Positions 25,227-32,833 of a stretch of 64,000 bases of DNA are shown in pieces. Positions within the stretch are counted from its first letter, which is position 1, and every line of letters begins with the position of its first letter. The stretch lies in contig NZ_CALSAN010000024.1 in the NCBI RefSeq assembly GCF_943372915.1, positions 1-64,000 of the forward strand. Reading direction: 5' to 3'. The position numbers and the translations under genes were made by a program. Under the pieces are notes generated by a model. It had not been told where the DNA came from and searched no databases. It saw only the letters and a program-made list of their open reading frames with translations. Origin of the DNA: Ferrovibrio terrae_A. GTDB taxonomy: Bacteria > Pseudomonadota > Alphaproteobacteria > Ferrovibrionales > Ferrovibrionaceae.

Positions 25227-26825
25227 TTACTTCATCTTGGCGAAGTGGAAGCGCGGCACGTTGTCCGCGATGATCGGCATATCCAGCTTTTCGCTCATCG
25301 CCCAGTTCAGCACCTGGTGATGCAGCGGCAGGTAGATCACCTCGTCGTTGATGATGTTCCAGGAGTCGGCGATCAGCTTGTCACGCTTGGCCTGGTCCAG
25401 CTCGCTGAGCATGCCGTTGAACATGGCATCCAGCTTGGGGTTCGAGTAGTTGGTGAAGTTCCAGCTGCCGTTCTTGCCATCCGGGGTCTGCACCAGATAC
25501 GAGAAGACATAGTGGCTGTCGAAGGTGGGCACGCCCCAGCCGAGCAGGAAGAAGCTGGTATCCTTCTTCTGCAGCTTGGGGAAATGCAGGGTCTTCGACT
25601 GGGCGGCCAGATCGACCTTGATGCCGGCCTGGGCCAGCATGCCGACCACGGCCTGGCAGACGCCCTCGTCGTTCACATAGCGGTCGTTCGAGCAGTCCAG
25701 CTTGACGCCGAAGCCATTCGGATAACCCGCATCCTTCAGCAGGGCCTTGGCCTTGTTGACGTCATACGGCAGGCGCTTGTCGATGGCGGTGTTGTAGCCA
25801 TGCACACCCGGCGAGGTGATCATGCCGGCCACCACGGCATCGCCGCGCATCACCTTCTGGGCGATCGCCTGCATGTCGATGGCATGATACATCGCCTGCC
25901 GCACGCGCTTGTCGGCGAAGGGATTCTTGCCCTTGACGTCGGAATACTTCAGTTCAGCGCTGCCGACATCGAGACCGAGGAAGATCGAGCGGATCTCGTT
26001 GGTCTTCTTCACCTGCAGGCCCGGCGAGCGCTTGACGCGCTCCACGTCCTGCACCGGCACGTCGAGCACGAAGTCGAGCTGGCCCGAGAGCAGCGCGGCG
26101 ACGCGGGTGGCCGGCGTGGTGACCGGGGTATAGACGATCTCGTCGATGTTATGCGGGTTGTCCTTGAGGCCCCACCAGGTCGGATTGCGCACCATCACCG
26201 TGCGCACATCCTGCTCGCGCTGCTTCAGCATGAACGGGCCGGTGCCGTTGGTGTTGCGCACCGCGAAGGTCTCTTCCTTGTCCTTGTAGGACTGCGGATT
26301 GACCACGTTGTTCTTTTCCGCCCAGGCCTTGGACAGGATGAAGATATTGGCGATCTGGTTCGGCAGGATCGGATTGGCGCCGTTGGTCTCGACATGCACG
26401 GTATGCGAGTCGACCTTCTTCACGTCCTTCACCGAGGCGATGTAGGTCTTGAAGTCGGACGCGGGATGCTGCGCGCGCTTGACCGAGAAGACCACGTCAT
26501 CGGCGGTGAAGTCGGCGCCGTCATGGAACTTCACGCCCTGGCGCAGCTTGAATTCCCAGGTGGTGTCGTTGACGGCCTTCCACGAGGTGGCCAGTGCGGG
26601 GACGAATTTCAGATCGGCGCTGTAGCCGACCAGGCCTTCATAGGTCTGGAAGCTGCCGGTGCGGGTCAGGCCCTCGTTCTGGCTATGCGGGTCCATGGTG
26701 AGGTAGTCGCCCTGGCTGGCCCAGCGCAGCACCTTGCCCTGTGCCAGCGCCGGCGCGGCAGCCAGCGGCAGTGCCAGGGCGAGCGCGCCAGCCAGCAAAG
26801 CGGTCTTCAAACGGAATGCGGCCAT
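25227..26825 (-). CDS. Family 5 ABC substrate-binding protein (DppA/OppA type)
   Basis: A 532-residue periplasmic solute-binding protein. The signal peptide (LLAGALALALPLAAAPALA) is cut before QGKVLRWASQGD. Family 5 landmarks are YEGLVGYSADLKFVPALATS and WEFKLRQGVKFHDGADFTAD. There is no lipobox cysteine. Peptides, opines or similar compounds are usual ligands; none can be assigned here. The ATG at 26825 has GGAGG 8 bases upstream, ruling out a longer upstream start. It is the first gene of a three-gene operon with the two permeases, behind a promoter at 26922-26950. Confidence 0.93.
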   Translation of the reverse strand: MAAFRLKTALLAGALALALPLAAAPALAQGKVLRWASQGDYLTMDPHSQNEGLTRTGSFQTYEGLVGYSADLKFVPALATSWKAVNDTTWEFKLRQGVKFHDGADFTADDVVFSVKRAQHPASDFKTYIASVKDVKKVDSHTVHVETNGANPILPNQIANIFILSKAWAEKNNVVNPQSYKDKEETFAVRNTNGTGPFMLKQREQDVRTVMVRNPTWWGLKDNPHNIDEIVYTPVTTPATRVAALLSGQLDFVLDVPVQDVERVKRSPGLQVKKTNEIRSIFLGLDVGSAELKYSDVKGKNPFADKRVRQAMYHAIDMQAIAQKVMRGDAVVAGMITSPGVHGYNTAIDKRLPYDVNKAKALLKDAGYPNGFGVKLDCSNDRYVNDEGVCQAVVGMLAQAGIKVDLAAQSKTLHFPKLQKKDTSFFLLGWGVPTFDSHYVFSYLVQTPDGKNGSWNFTNYSNPKLDAMFNGMLSELDQAKRDKLIADSWNIINDEVIYLPLHHQVLNWAMSEKLDMPIIADNVPRFHFAKMK

Positions 26826-26881
26826 TGAAAGCCTCCTGTTTATCGTTTTTTCAATCGGGCACAGAACGTGCCGGTTCGCCG

Positions 26882-26911
26882 GGATGCGGGCTGGAGGTCC
26901 AACCCGCATCC
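26882..26911 (-). other. Stable hairpin in the leader of the ABC importer operon
   Basis: GGATGCGGG (26882-26890) pairs with CCCGCATCC (26903-26911); inside it TGGA and TCCA can pair as well. It begins a few bases after the predicted transcription start and precedes the ribosome-binding site by about 45 nt. No T-tract follows. It may protect the 5' end or control translation. Confidence 0.45.
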
Positions 26912-26921
26912 GCATGCGAAC

Positions 26922-26950
26922 ACTGTAGTTTTATGGGAATTTTATGTCTA
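26922..26950 (-). promoter_or_regulatory. Sigma-70-like promoter of the ABC importer operon
   Basis: On the minus strand, -35 TAGACA (26950-26945, 5 of 6) and -10 TACAGT (26927-26922, 4 of 6) are separated by 17 nt. The start would be near 26915, giving a leader of about 90 nt. Confidence 0.45.
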
Positions 26951-26982
26951 CGGACTCGCGGCCAGTGACGTAGCGTCAAAGG

Positions 26983-29346
26983 CTAATGCGCGTATTCAGG
27001 TACCTTGCCATCCGGGGCACCGTCGGCAGGGCCACCCTTGGCGCCCTTTTCGGCAGTGAACTCGAAGGCCAGCTTGTCGTCCTCGACCTTCACAAGCACG
27101 TGACCGCCCTTCACCAGCGCCCCGAACAGCAGCTCGTCGGCCAGCGGTTTCTTGATGTGCTCCTGGATCACCCGGCCGAGCGGACGCGCGCCATAGAGCT
27201 TGTCGTAACCGCGCTCGGCCAGCCAGGCACGAGCCTCGTCGGTCAGGGCCACGGTCACATTGCGGTCGGCCAGCTGGCCTTCCAGCTGGGCGACGAACTT
27301 GTCGACCACCTTGTAGATGACATCGGGCGACAGGGACGCAAACGGGATCACCGCATCCAGACGGTTGCGGAATTCCGGCGTGAACATCTTCTTGATCGCC
27401 TCCTCGTCCTCGCCTTCCTTCATGTCGCGGCCAAACCCGATGGCATTCTTCGACATTTCAGACGCGCCGGCATTGGTGGTCATGATCAGCACGACGTTGC
27501 GGAAATCGACATGCTTGCCGTTGTTGTCGGTCAGCTTGCCGTGGTCCATCACCTGCAACAGGATGTTGAACAGGTCGCCATGGGCCTTCTCGATCTCGTC
27601 GAGCAGCAGCACGCAATGCGGATGCTGGTCGACCGCATCGGTCAGCAGGCCACCCTGGTCGAACCCGACATAGCCCGGCGGCGCGCCGATCAGGCGGCTG
27701 ACGCTGTGGCGTTCCATGTATTCCGACATGTCGAAGCGGATCAGCTCGACGCCCATGATGGTGGCGAGCTGACGCGCGACCTCGGTCTTGCCGACGCCGG
27801 TGGGGCCCGAGAACAGGTAATTGCCGATCGGCTTTTCCGGCTCGCGCAGGCCGGCGCGGGCCAGCTTGATCGCGCTGGACAGGGCTTCTATGGCCTTGTC
27901 CTGGCCATAGACCACCCGCTGCAGGTCACCCTCGAGATTGCGGAGCGACTCCTTGTCCTCGCGCGACACCGACTTGGGCGGAATGCGGGCGATCTTGGCG
28001 ACGATGGCCTCGATCTCCTTCACGCCGATGGTCTTGCGACGCTTGCTTTCCGGCTTCATCAGTTCGGCAGCACCCACCTCGTCGATCACGTCGATCGCCT
28101 TGTCGGGCAGCTTGCGGTCGTTGATGTACTTGGCGGCCAGTTCGACCGCGGCCTTGATCGCATCCTCGGTGTAGCGCACGCCGTGATGCTGCTCGTAATA
28201 GCCCTTGATGCCCTTGATGATCTTGATCGCATCGGGGATCGACGGCTCGTTCACATCGATCTTCTGGAAGCGGCGCAGCAGGGCGCGATCCTTCTCGATG
28301 TAGGACCTGAACTCTTTGTAAGTCGTTGAACCGATGCAGCGCAGCGCGCCCGAAGCCAGCGCCGGCTTGAGCAGGTTGGAGGCATCCATGGCGCCGCCCG
28401 AGGTGGCACCGGCACCGATCACGGTATGCATCTCGTCAATGAACAGGATCGAACCGGGCTGACCCTCCAGCTCCTGCATCACCTGCTTGAGGCGCTCCTC
28501 GAAATCGCCGCGATAGCGGGTACCAGCCAGCAGGCTGCCCATGTCGAGCGCAAAGATGGTGGAGTCTTTCAGGATCTCCGGCACTTCGCCGCGCACGATG
28601 CGGCGCGCCAGGCCCTCGGCAATCGCCGTCTTGCCCACGCCGGGATCGCCGACATAGAGCGGGTTGTTCTTGGTGCGACGGCACAGGATCTGGATGGTGC
28701 GCTCGATCTCGGCCTCGCGGCCGATCAGGGCGTCGATCTTGCCGGCCTTGGCCTTCTCGTTGAGGTTGACGCAGTAGGCGCTGAGCGCCTCCTTGTCCTT
28801 GCCGGCATTGCGGTCGGTGCGCTCGCGCTCGCCGCGGTCGGCCCGTTCGGCGCGCTGCTCCACATCGCTGTCGGCACCACGCACGGGGCGGCGGTCGCCG
28901 CGGCCCGGGGCCTTGGCCACGCCATGGCTGATATAGCTGACCGCATCCAGGCGGGTCATGTCCTGCTCCTGCAGGAAATGCACGGCATGGCTTTCGCGCT
29001 CGGAGAAGATCGCCACCAGCACATTGGCGCCGGTCACTTCCTCGCGGCCCGAGGACTGCACATGGAACAGGGCGCGCTGCACGGCGCGCTGGAAACTCAG
29101 GGTCGGCTTGGCATCCTGCGGGATGCTGACCACCAGGCCACGCAGTTCCTCGTCGATGAAGGTGCCGACGCGCTGGCGCAGCTTCTCGACATCGACATTG
29201 CAGGCGCGCAGCACGGCGATGGCATCCTGGTCTTCGGTCAGGGCGAAGAGCAGATGTTCCAGCGTGGCGAATTCGTGTTTCTTGGCACCGGCGAGCGACA
29301 GGGCGCGGTGCAGGGTCTGTTCAAGCGTGCGGGAGAAAGATGCCAT
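26983..29346 (-). CDS. clpA: ATP-dependent Clp protease ATP-binding subunit ClpA
   Basis: A 787-residue AAA+ unfoldase feeding substrates to ClpP. The N-domain (1-145, LEQTLHRALSLAGAKKHEFATLEHLL) binds ClpS. AAA domain 1 has Walker A GDPGVGKTA near residue 230 and Walker B ILFIDEMHT. AAA domain 2 has Walker A GPTGVGKTE near residue 512 and Walker B LLLDEIEKA. A ClpP-docking loop is visible at NAIGFGRDM. A linker rich in Arg, Asp and Glu (PGRGDRRPVRGADSDVEQRA) joins the N-domain to D1 and is longer than in E. coli. It follows clpS by 16 bp. Confidence 0.97.
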   Translation of the reverse strand: MASFSRTLEQTLHRALSLAGAKKHEFATLEHLLFALTEDQDAIAVLRACNVDVEKLRQRVGTFIDEELRGLVVSIPQDAKPTLSFQRAVQRALFHVQSSGREEVTGANVLVAIFSERESHAVHFLQEQDMTRLDAVSYISHGVAKAPGRGDRRPVRGADSDVEQRAERADRGERERTDRNAGKDKEALSAYCVNLNEKAKAGKIDALIGREAEIERTIQILCRRTKNNPLYVGDPGVGKTAIAEGLARRIVRGEVPEILKDSTIFALDMGSLLAGTRYRGDFEERLKQVMQELEGQPGSILFIDEMHTVIGAGATSGGAMDASNLLKPALASGALRCIGSTTYKEFRSYIEKDRALLRRFQKIDVNEPSIPDAIKIIKGIKGYYEQHHGVRYTEDAIKAAVELAAKYINDRKLPDKAIDVIDEVGAAELMKPESKRRKTIGVKEIEAIVAKIARIPPKSVSREDKESLRNLEGDLQRVVYGQDKAIEALSSAIKLARAGLREPEKPIGNYLFSGPTGVGKTEVARQLATIMGVELIRFDMSEYMERHSVSRLIGAPPGYVGFDQGGLLTDAVDQHPHCVLLLDEIEKAHGDLFNILLQVMDHGKLTDNNGKHVDFRNVVLIMTTNAGASEMSKNAIGFGRDMKEGEDEEAIKKMFTPEFRNRLDAVIPFASLSPDVIYKVVDKFVAQLEGQLADRNVTVALTDEARAWLAERGYDKLYGARPLGRVIQEHIKKPLADELLFGALVKGGHVLVKVEDDKLAFEFTAEKGAKGGPADGAPDGKVPEYAH

Positions 29347-29362
29347 TCGTAGAAAGCCTCCC

Positions 29363-29692
29363 TCAGTCGCGTTCCATAGTGCATTGCAGCGGGTGCTGAT
29401 GCTGGCGCGCGAAATCGATCACCTGGGTTACTTTGGTCTCAGCCACTTCGTAGGTAAAGACACCACAGATGCCGACGCCCTTCTGGTGGACATGCAGCAT
29501 GATGCGGGTGGCATCCTCGCGCGCCTTGTTGAAAAAACGCTCAAGCACATGCACGACGAACTCCATCGGCGTGTAGTCGTCGTTCAACAACAGCACTTTG
29601 TACATGGGCGGCTTCTGCGTCTTCGGCCGGGTCTTGGTGACCACGCCGACCTCGGTGCGCCCGCGCCCGTCACGTCCATCCCGTTCGCTCAT
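29363..29692 (-). CDS. clpS: Clp protease adaptor ClpS
   Basis: A 109-residue adaptor that delivers N-degron substrates (destabilising N-terminal residues) to ClpA. The family core KVLLLNDDYTPMEFVVHVLERFF contains the Asp and Met residues that bind the substrate N-terminus; HVHQKGVGICGVFTYEVAETK follows. The N-terminal 25-30 residues are charged and disordered, as is usual for the extension that is threaded into ClpA. It lies 16 bp upstream of clpA, the standard operon. Confidence 0.97.
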   Translation of the reverse strand: MSERDGRDGRGRTEVGVVTKTRPKTQKPPMYKVLLLNDDYTPMEFVVHVLERFFNKAREDATRIMLHVHQKGVGICGVFTYEVAETKVTQVIDFARQHQHPLQCTMERD

Positions 29693-29789
29693 GCCTCAGA
29701 CCCAGTCACTGACTGCGGCACCGGAAAACAATTGGTGCACGGAACGATGATATGGCTTCACCGGTTAAAATTACCAGTAGGCTTCGGAC

Positions 29790-29820
29790 AAAAAAAGAGC
29801 CCGGTTTTGCAACCGGGCTC
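29790..29820 (-). terminator. Intrinsic terminator of the phasin gene
   Basis: A perfect 10-bp stem (GAGCCCGGTT at 29797-29806, AACCGGGCTC at 29811-29820) with a TTGC loop, followed on the minus strand by seven T (29796-29790). It lies 46 bp after the phasin stop. Confidence 0.9.
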
Positions 29821-29866
29821 CAGAACGCACTCTGCTGGGGAGGAAACTGTAGCGGCAATCCGCTGT

Positions 29867-30367
29867 TTACGCGGCCAGCGGCTTGACGAACTTCTCAACC
29901 GAGGCCTGGACCTGGGCATTGATCGGGGCGAAGGCATCCTGCGCCACCTTGGTGGCAACTTCGCTCATCTTGGTGGTGTAGGCCGAATAGGCCTCGAAGG
30001 CGTTCTTGGCGAAGCCATTCTGCAGCTCGATCAGCTCCTGAAGGGTCTTGGCACCCATCATCGCCTTGGCGGCAGAAATCTGGTCTTCGATCTGGGTCTT
30101 GGTGAAGGCCATCGCTTCCGCGTTGATGGTCTCCATACCCTTGGTGGCGACATTGCCGGCAGTCACGCAGGCATCGACCTGCTCCTTGCCCATCTTGGCG
30201 ATGTCTTCAAAACGATCCTTGCTCATCGAGAAAGCCTTCTCGAGCGCTTCGGTGCCGGTGGCGATAGCCTTCTCGACCTGCTCCTTGGACGCATAGATCG
30301 CGGCCTCAAAGGGGTTGCCGGTGAGGGCTTCGGTTTCGGTTCCGTCGATCTTCTTCTTGGTAGCCAT
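29867..30367 (-). CDS. phaP: Phasin (PHA granule-associated protein)
   Basis: A 166-residue all-helical protein of the phasin_2 type, coating polyhydroxyalkanoate granules and controlling their number and size. It has no signal peptide. The central part is amphipathic helix with typical alanine/lysine/glutamate composition (EALEKAFSMSKDRFEDIAK, NVATKGMETINAEAMAFTK, LIELQNGFAKNAFEAYSAY). The start at 30367 (MATKKKIDG) is chosen over a longer frame from 30442, with an AAGGA ribosome-binding site. A single-gene unit: its own promoter overlies repeats likely to bind a regulator, and a strong terminator follows. It implies PHA storage in this organism. Confidence 0.9.
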   Translation of the reverse strand: MATKKKIDGTETEALTGNPFEAAIYASKEQVEKAIATGTEALEKAFSMSKDRFEDIAKMGKEQVDACVTAGNVATKGMETINAEAMAFTKTQIEDQISAAKAMMGAKTLQELIELQNGFAKNAFEAYSAYTTKMSEVATKVAQDAFAPINAQVQASVEKFVKPLAA

Positions 30368-30440
30368 GGGTGCTGTCCTTGCTGTGTCCGGGTTTGTAAC
30401 GGTGCCAGAGCCGCCTGCATGGGACGGCGAAACTTTGCGC

Positions 30441-30455
30441 AAATGGTGCGCTGCA
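30441..30455. repeat. Operator-like repeat 1 in the phasin promoter region
   Basis: AAATGGTGCGCTGCA is identical over 15 bp to 30498-30512, 57 bp away. It would lie just downstream of the predicted phasin transcription start. TGC/GCA-rich elements are typical of PhaR operators, so PhaR binding is inferred. Confidence 0.55.
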
Positions 30456-30463
30456 ACACCCTA

Positions 30464-30492
30464 AACTTAAGAGCGAGCACTCGCTTCGTCAA
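30464..30492 (-). promoter_or_regulatory. Predicted phasin promoter
   Basis: On the minus strand, -35 TTGACG (30492-30487), a 17-nt spacer and -10 TAAGTT (30469-30464, 3 of 6). The spacer contains the inverted repeat AGCGAG-TG-CTCGCT. Operator-like repeats lie on both sides. Confidence 0.4.
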
Positions 30493-30495
30493 TAG

Positions 30496-30535
30496 AAAAA
30501 TGGTGCGCTGCACAATAATTTTGTGCAGCGCACCA
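30496..30535. repeat. 15-bp inverted repeat: operator-like element and terminator
   Basis: TGGTGCGCTGCACAA (30501-30515) and TTGTGCAGCGCACCA (30521-30535) are perfect arms around TAATT. On the minus strand the hairpin is followed by TTTTT (30500-30496), 29 bp after the lipoprotein stop, so it fits an intrinsic terminator. Its half-site is repeated at 30441-30455, which points also to a DNA-binding role for phasin control. Confidence 0.7.
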
Positions 30536-30564
30536 GAATCGGCGGAAAATCAGAGCAAATCAGC

Positions 30565-31290
30565 TTAATTGAACAGGATGCCCTGGCTGTAGCGCAGCCC
30601 GTTCTTGGCGACAATGTAGCGATGCGGCGGGCTGAACGGCTGGCCGCCCCGCCGCTCAAGCAGCAGGCTGTAGGGCGGCAGCGGCACCTCATAGGGCTCA
30701 ATCGGCTTCTCGGCGGTCCGGTCAAACGGCGCCAGCGCCTTCAGCAGTGGCACGGCCATGCGGTCGAACTCCGGCGAGGGCCAGGCCCAGGCGTGGAAAT
30801 GGAACTGCCCGTCCCGGCAGGCACTGGCGGTCCAGTAGAAAGTGTCTCCCCGGAGGAACAGCCCTTCGGGCGCCGGCGCCTCGAAACCGGTGGCGGTGAC
30901 GGCCGCCTTCAACTGGTCGAATTCCGCCGGGGTCAGCCGGTAGAGCGCCTGCTCGCCGCGCCATGGCGCCAGCGGATCGGTCAGGAGCACCTTGTTGAGG
31001 TAGCCCCGGCCCATCACCCGGGCCTCCAGCATGGCACCGCCATCGGGCTGGGCCGAGATGTCATAGCTGCGCTGCTGGTCCTCCTGGCGGGCGTTGTACA
31101 CCAGGCGATAGCGCGCGGGCTGCCCGGCGGCGCAGCTGCGCACCATGTCGTCGCCGCCGACATAGCGGTCCCAGGTCAGATTGCGCTGAACCGGGTTGTC
31201 GGTCGGCCCCTGGGAAGCGCAGGCGGCCAGCCCGGCCCCGACTCCGAGGACAAGTGTAAACGCCAAGACTTTGTTAAAGCTGTTCGTCAT
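30565..31290 (-). CDS. Putative lipoprotein of unknown function
   Basis: A 241-residue protein with a lipoprotein signal: a hydrophobic stretch VLAFTLVLGVGAGLAACAS with the lipobox LAAC. The mature part has no motif I recognise. It contains two more cysteines (VRSCAAG and SACRDGQF) that could form a disulfide, and aromatic segments DTFYWTASA and QFHFHAWAWPSPEF. Membrane attachment after acylation is inferred. The gene is divergent from the D,D-carboxypeptidase gene and its transcript probably ends at the inverted repeat at 30496-30535. Confidence 0.75.
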   Translation of the reverse strand: MTNSFNKVLAFTLVLGVGAGLAACASQGPTDNPVQRNLTWDRYVGGDDMVRSCAAGQPARYRLVYNARQEDQQRSYDISAQPDGGAMLEARVMGRGYLNKVLLTDPLAPWRGEQALYRLTPAEFDQLKAAVTATGFEAPAPEGLFLRGDTFYWTASACRDGQFHFHAWAWPSPEFDRMAVPLLKALAPFDRTAEKPIEPYEVPLPPYSLLLERRGGQPFSPPHRYIVAKNGLRYSQGILFN

Positions 31291-31328
31291 AGTCTGCGAT
31301 TTCCTGCGTTTCGGCTGAACGGCACGGT

Positions 31329-31407
31329 GAATCCATGGAGATTCAACTTGTTAGTGAACAATACGCTGGACAAGTGGGGCGTCTGGTTAATATCCTTCTC
31401 CCGATTC
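31329..31407. promoter_or_regulatory. Cluster of three GANTC (CcrM-type) sites upstream of the carboxypeptidase
   Basis: GAATC (31329-31333), GATTC (31340-31344) and GATTC (31403-31407). The first two form the inverted repeat TGAATC-N6-GATTCA, 11 bp apart. In Alphaproteobacteria GANTC is the CcrM methylation site, and clusters in promoters often mark cell-cycle control. Confidence 0.45.
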
Positions 31408-31464
31408 GCGGCCTGGGGGGCACCCGGTCGTCACCCGCAGTCAGGGCATCCGAGGTAAGGCATA

Positions 31465-32694
31465 ATGAAGCGAACTGATATGGCCAAGGGGCGGACTCTG
31501 TCGGCCATTGTAACAATCTGTTTCACCCTTCTGTTCCTGGTCTTTGCCGCTGCCCCGGCGGAAGCCGGTCCCTATTCTGCCATCGTGGTCGATGCCGATA
31601 CCGGCCGCGTGCTGCACGCCCAGGATGCCGATGCCCCGCGCTATCCGGCGTCGCTGACCAAGATGATGACCCTGTACATGGCCTTCGACGCCCTGAAAGA
31701 GGGCCGTCTGAAGATGGACCAGCGCCTGACCGTCTCCCAGCACGCCGCCGCCCAGCCCTATGGTATCGCACTGCGGGCCGGCCAGACCATAACCGTGCGC
31801 GACGCGATTCTGGCTTCCATCACAAAGTCGGCGAACAATGCCGCCACCGTGCTGGGTGAAGCCATCGGCGGCAGCGAAAAGCAGTTCGCCGCCATGATGA
31901 CCCGCCGGGCCCAGCAGCTCGGCATGCACAACACCGTGTTCCAGAATGCCTCTGGCCTGCCCAACACCAAGCAGAAGAGCACGGCCCGCGACATGGCCAC
32001 CCTGGGCATCGCGCTGATCAAGAACCACAAGCCCTACTACACCTATTTCTCGACAGCCCAGTTCGAGTGGCAGGACCAGCCCATTCGCAACCACAACCAC
32101 ATGCTGACGCGCTATGAAGGCGCCGACGGCATCAAGACCGGCTTCATCGCCGCCTCGGGCTTCAACCTGGTGGCCTCGGCCAAGCGCGACGGCCGCCGCA
32201 TCGTGGCCGTGGTCTATGGCGGCACCAGTGTGGTCGCCCGCGACAACCGCATGATCCAGTTGCTGGATATCGGCTTCGAGAAGATCGAGAACGGTGCCGA
32301 CAGCAATGCCCCGCTGATGGTCGAGGGCCCGAAGCCGAACCACGGCCTGGGCTTGATCTCCAGCGCCGAAGCCGCCACCCCGGCACCGACCTCGGCCAAG
32401 GCCAGGCAGATCAAGAAAGCCACCAAGGCCGCCGCTCCGGCCGCCAATCCGCCGGCCGGCGAATGGGCCGTCCAGCTGGGCGCCTTCAAGCAGGCCGCCG
32501 CCGCCGAGAAGCTGCTCGACCGGGTGCGCAACAAGGCACCGGAAGCCGAGCCGCTGGTCGATGCCGTCGATGCCGGCAAGGTCACGCTCTATCGCGCCCG
32601 CCTCACCGGCCTGACCCAGACCGCCGCCCGCCAGACCTGCGAGCAGCTCAAGCGCGAGAAGATGACCTGCTCGGTGGTTTCGCCCGACGCCTGA
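31465..32694 (+). CDS. dacA: D-alanyl-D-alanine carboxypeptidase with SPOR domain
   Basis: A 409-residue low-molecular-weight penicillin-binding protein that trims the terminal D-Ala from peptidoglycan stem peptides. A signal peptide (AIVTICFTLLFLVFAAAPAEA) precedes the S11 peptidase domain: SxxK in YPASLTKMMTLY, SxN in TKSANNAATVLG and KTG in ADGIKTGFIA. After an Ala/Lys linker, a C-terminal SPOR domain (GEWAVQLGAFKQAAAAEKLL to the end) would bind denuded glycan at the division site. E. coli PBP5 lacks SPOR; this arrangement occurs in Alphaproteobacteria. Its upstream region holds three GANTC sites; a terminator follows. Confidence 0.94.
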   Translation: MKRTDMAKGRTLSAIVTICFTLLFLVFAAAPAEAGPYSAIVVDADTGRVLHAQDADAPRYPASLTKMMTLYMAFDALKEGRLKMDQRLTVSQHAAAQPYGIALRAGQTITVRDAILASITKSANNAATVLGEAIGGSEKQFAAMMTRRAQQLGMHNTVFQNASGLPNTKQKSTARDMATLGIALIKNHKPYYTYFSTAQFEWQDQPIRNHNHMLTRYEGADGIKTGFIAASGFNLVASAKRDGRRIVAVVYGGTSVVARDNRMIQLLDIGFEKIENGADSNAPLMVEGPKPNHGLGLISSAEAATPAPTSAKARQIKKATKAAAPAANPPAGEWAVQLGAFKQAAAAEKLLDRVRNKAPEAEPLVDAVDAGKVTLYRARLTGLTQTAARQTCEQLKREKMTCSVVSPDA

Positions 32695-32720
32695 GCGATA
32701 TCCGCTTTCCAGTCTTCCAA

Positions 32721-32748
32721 CGCCGCGGTGACCGCCATCACCGCGGCG
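32721..32748 (+). terminator. Terminator after the carboxypeptidase gene
   Basis: An 11-bp perfect stem (CGCCGCGGTGA at 32721-32731, TCACCGCGGCG at 32738-32748), then ATTTCATTTTCG. The T-tract is interrupted, so efficiency is uncertain. Confidence 0.6.
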
Positions 32749-32833
32749 ATTTCATTTTCGACCCAGAATCCCTACAGTTTCCCGGCACTTCCCCGGCGGC
32801 CAGCAGTGCCGTGCCACAGCGAATCCCAATCCT

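Noticed and set aside
24153..26828. 891-codon open frame on the plus strand opposite the ABC importer genes
   Set aside because: Shadow of three well-recognised minus-strand genes; composition rich in His, Gln and Asp without motifs.
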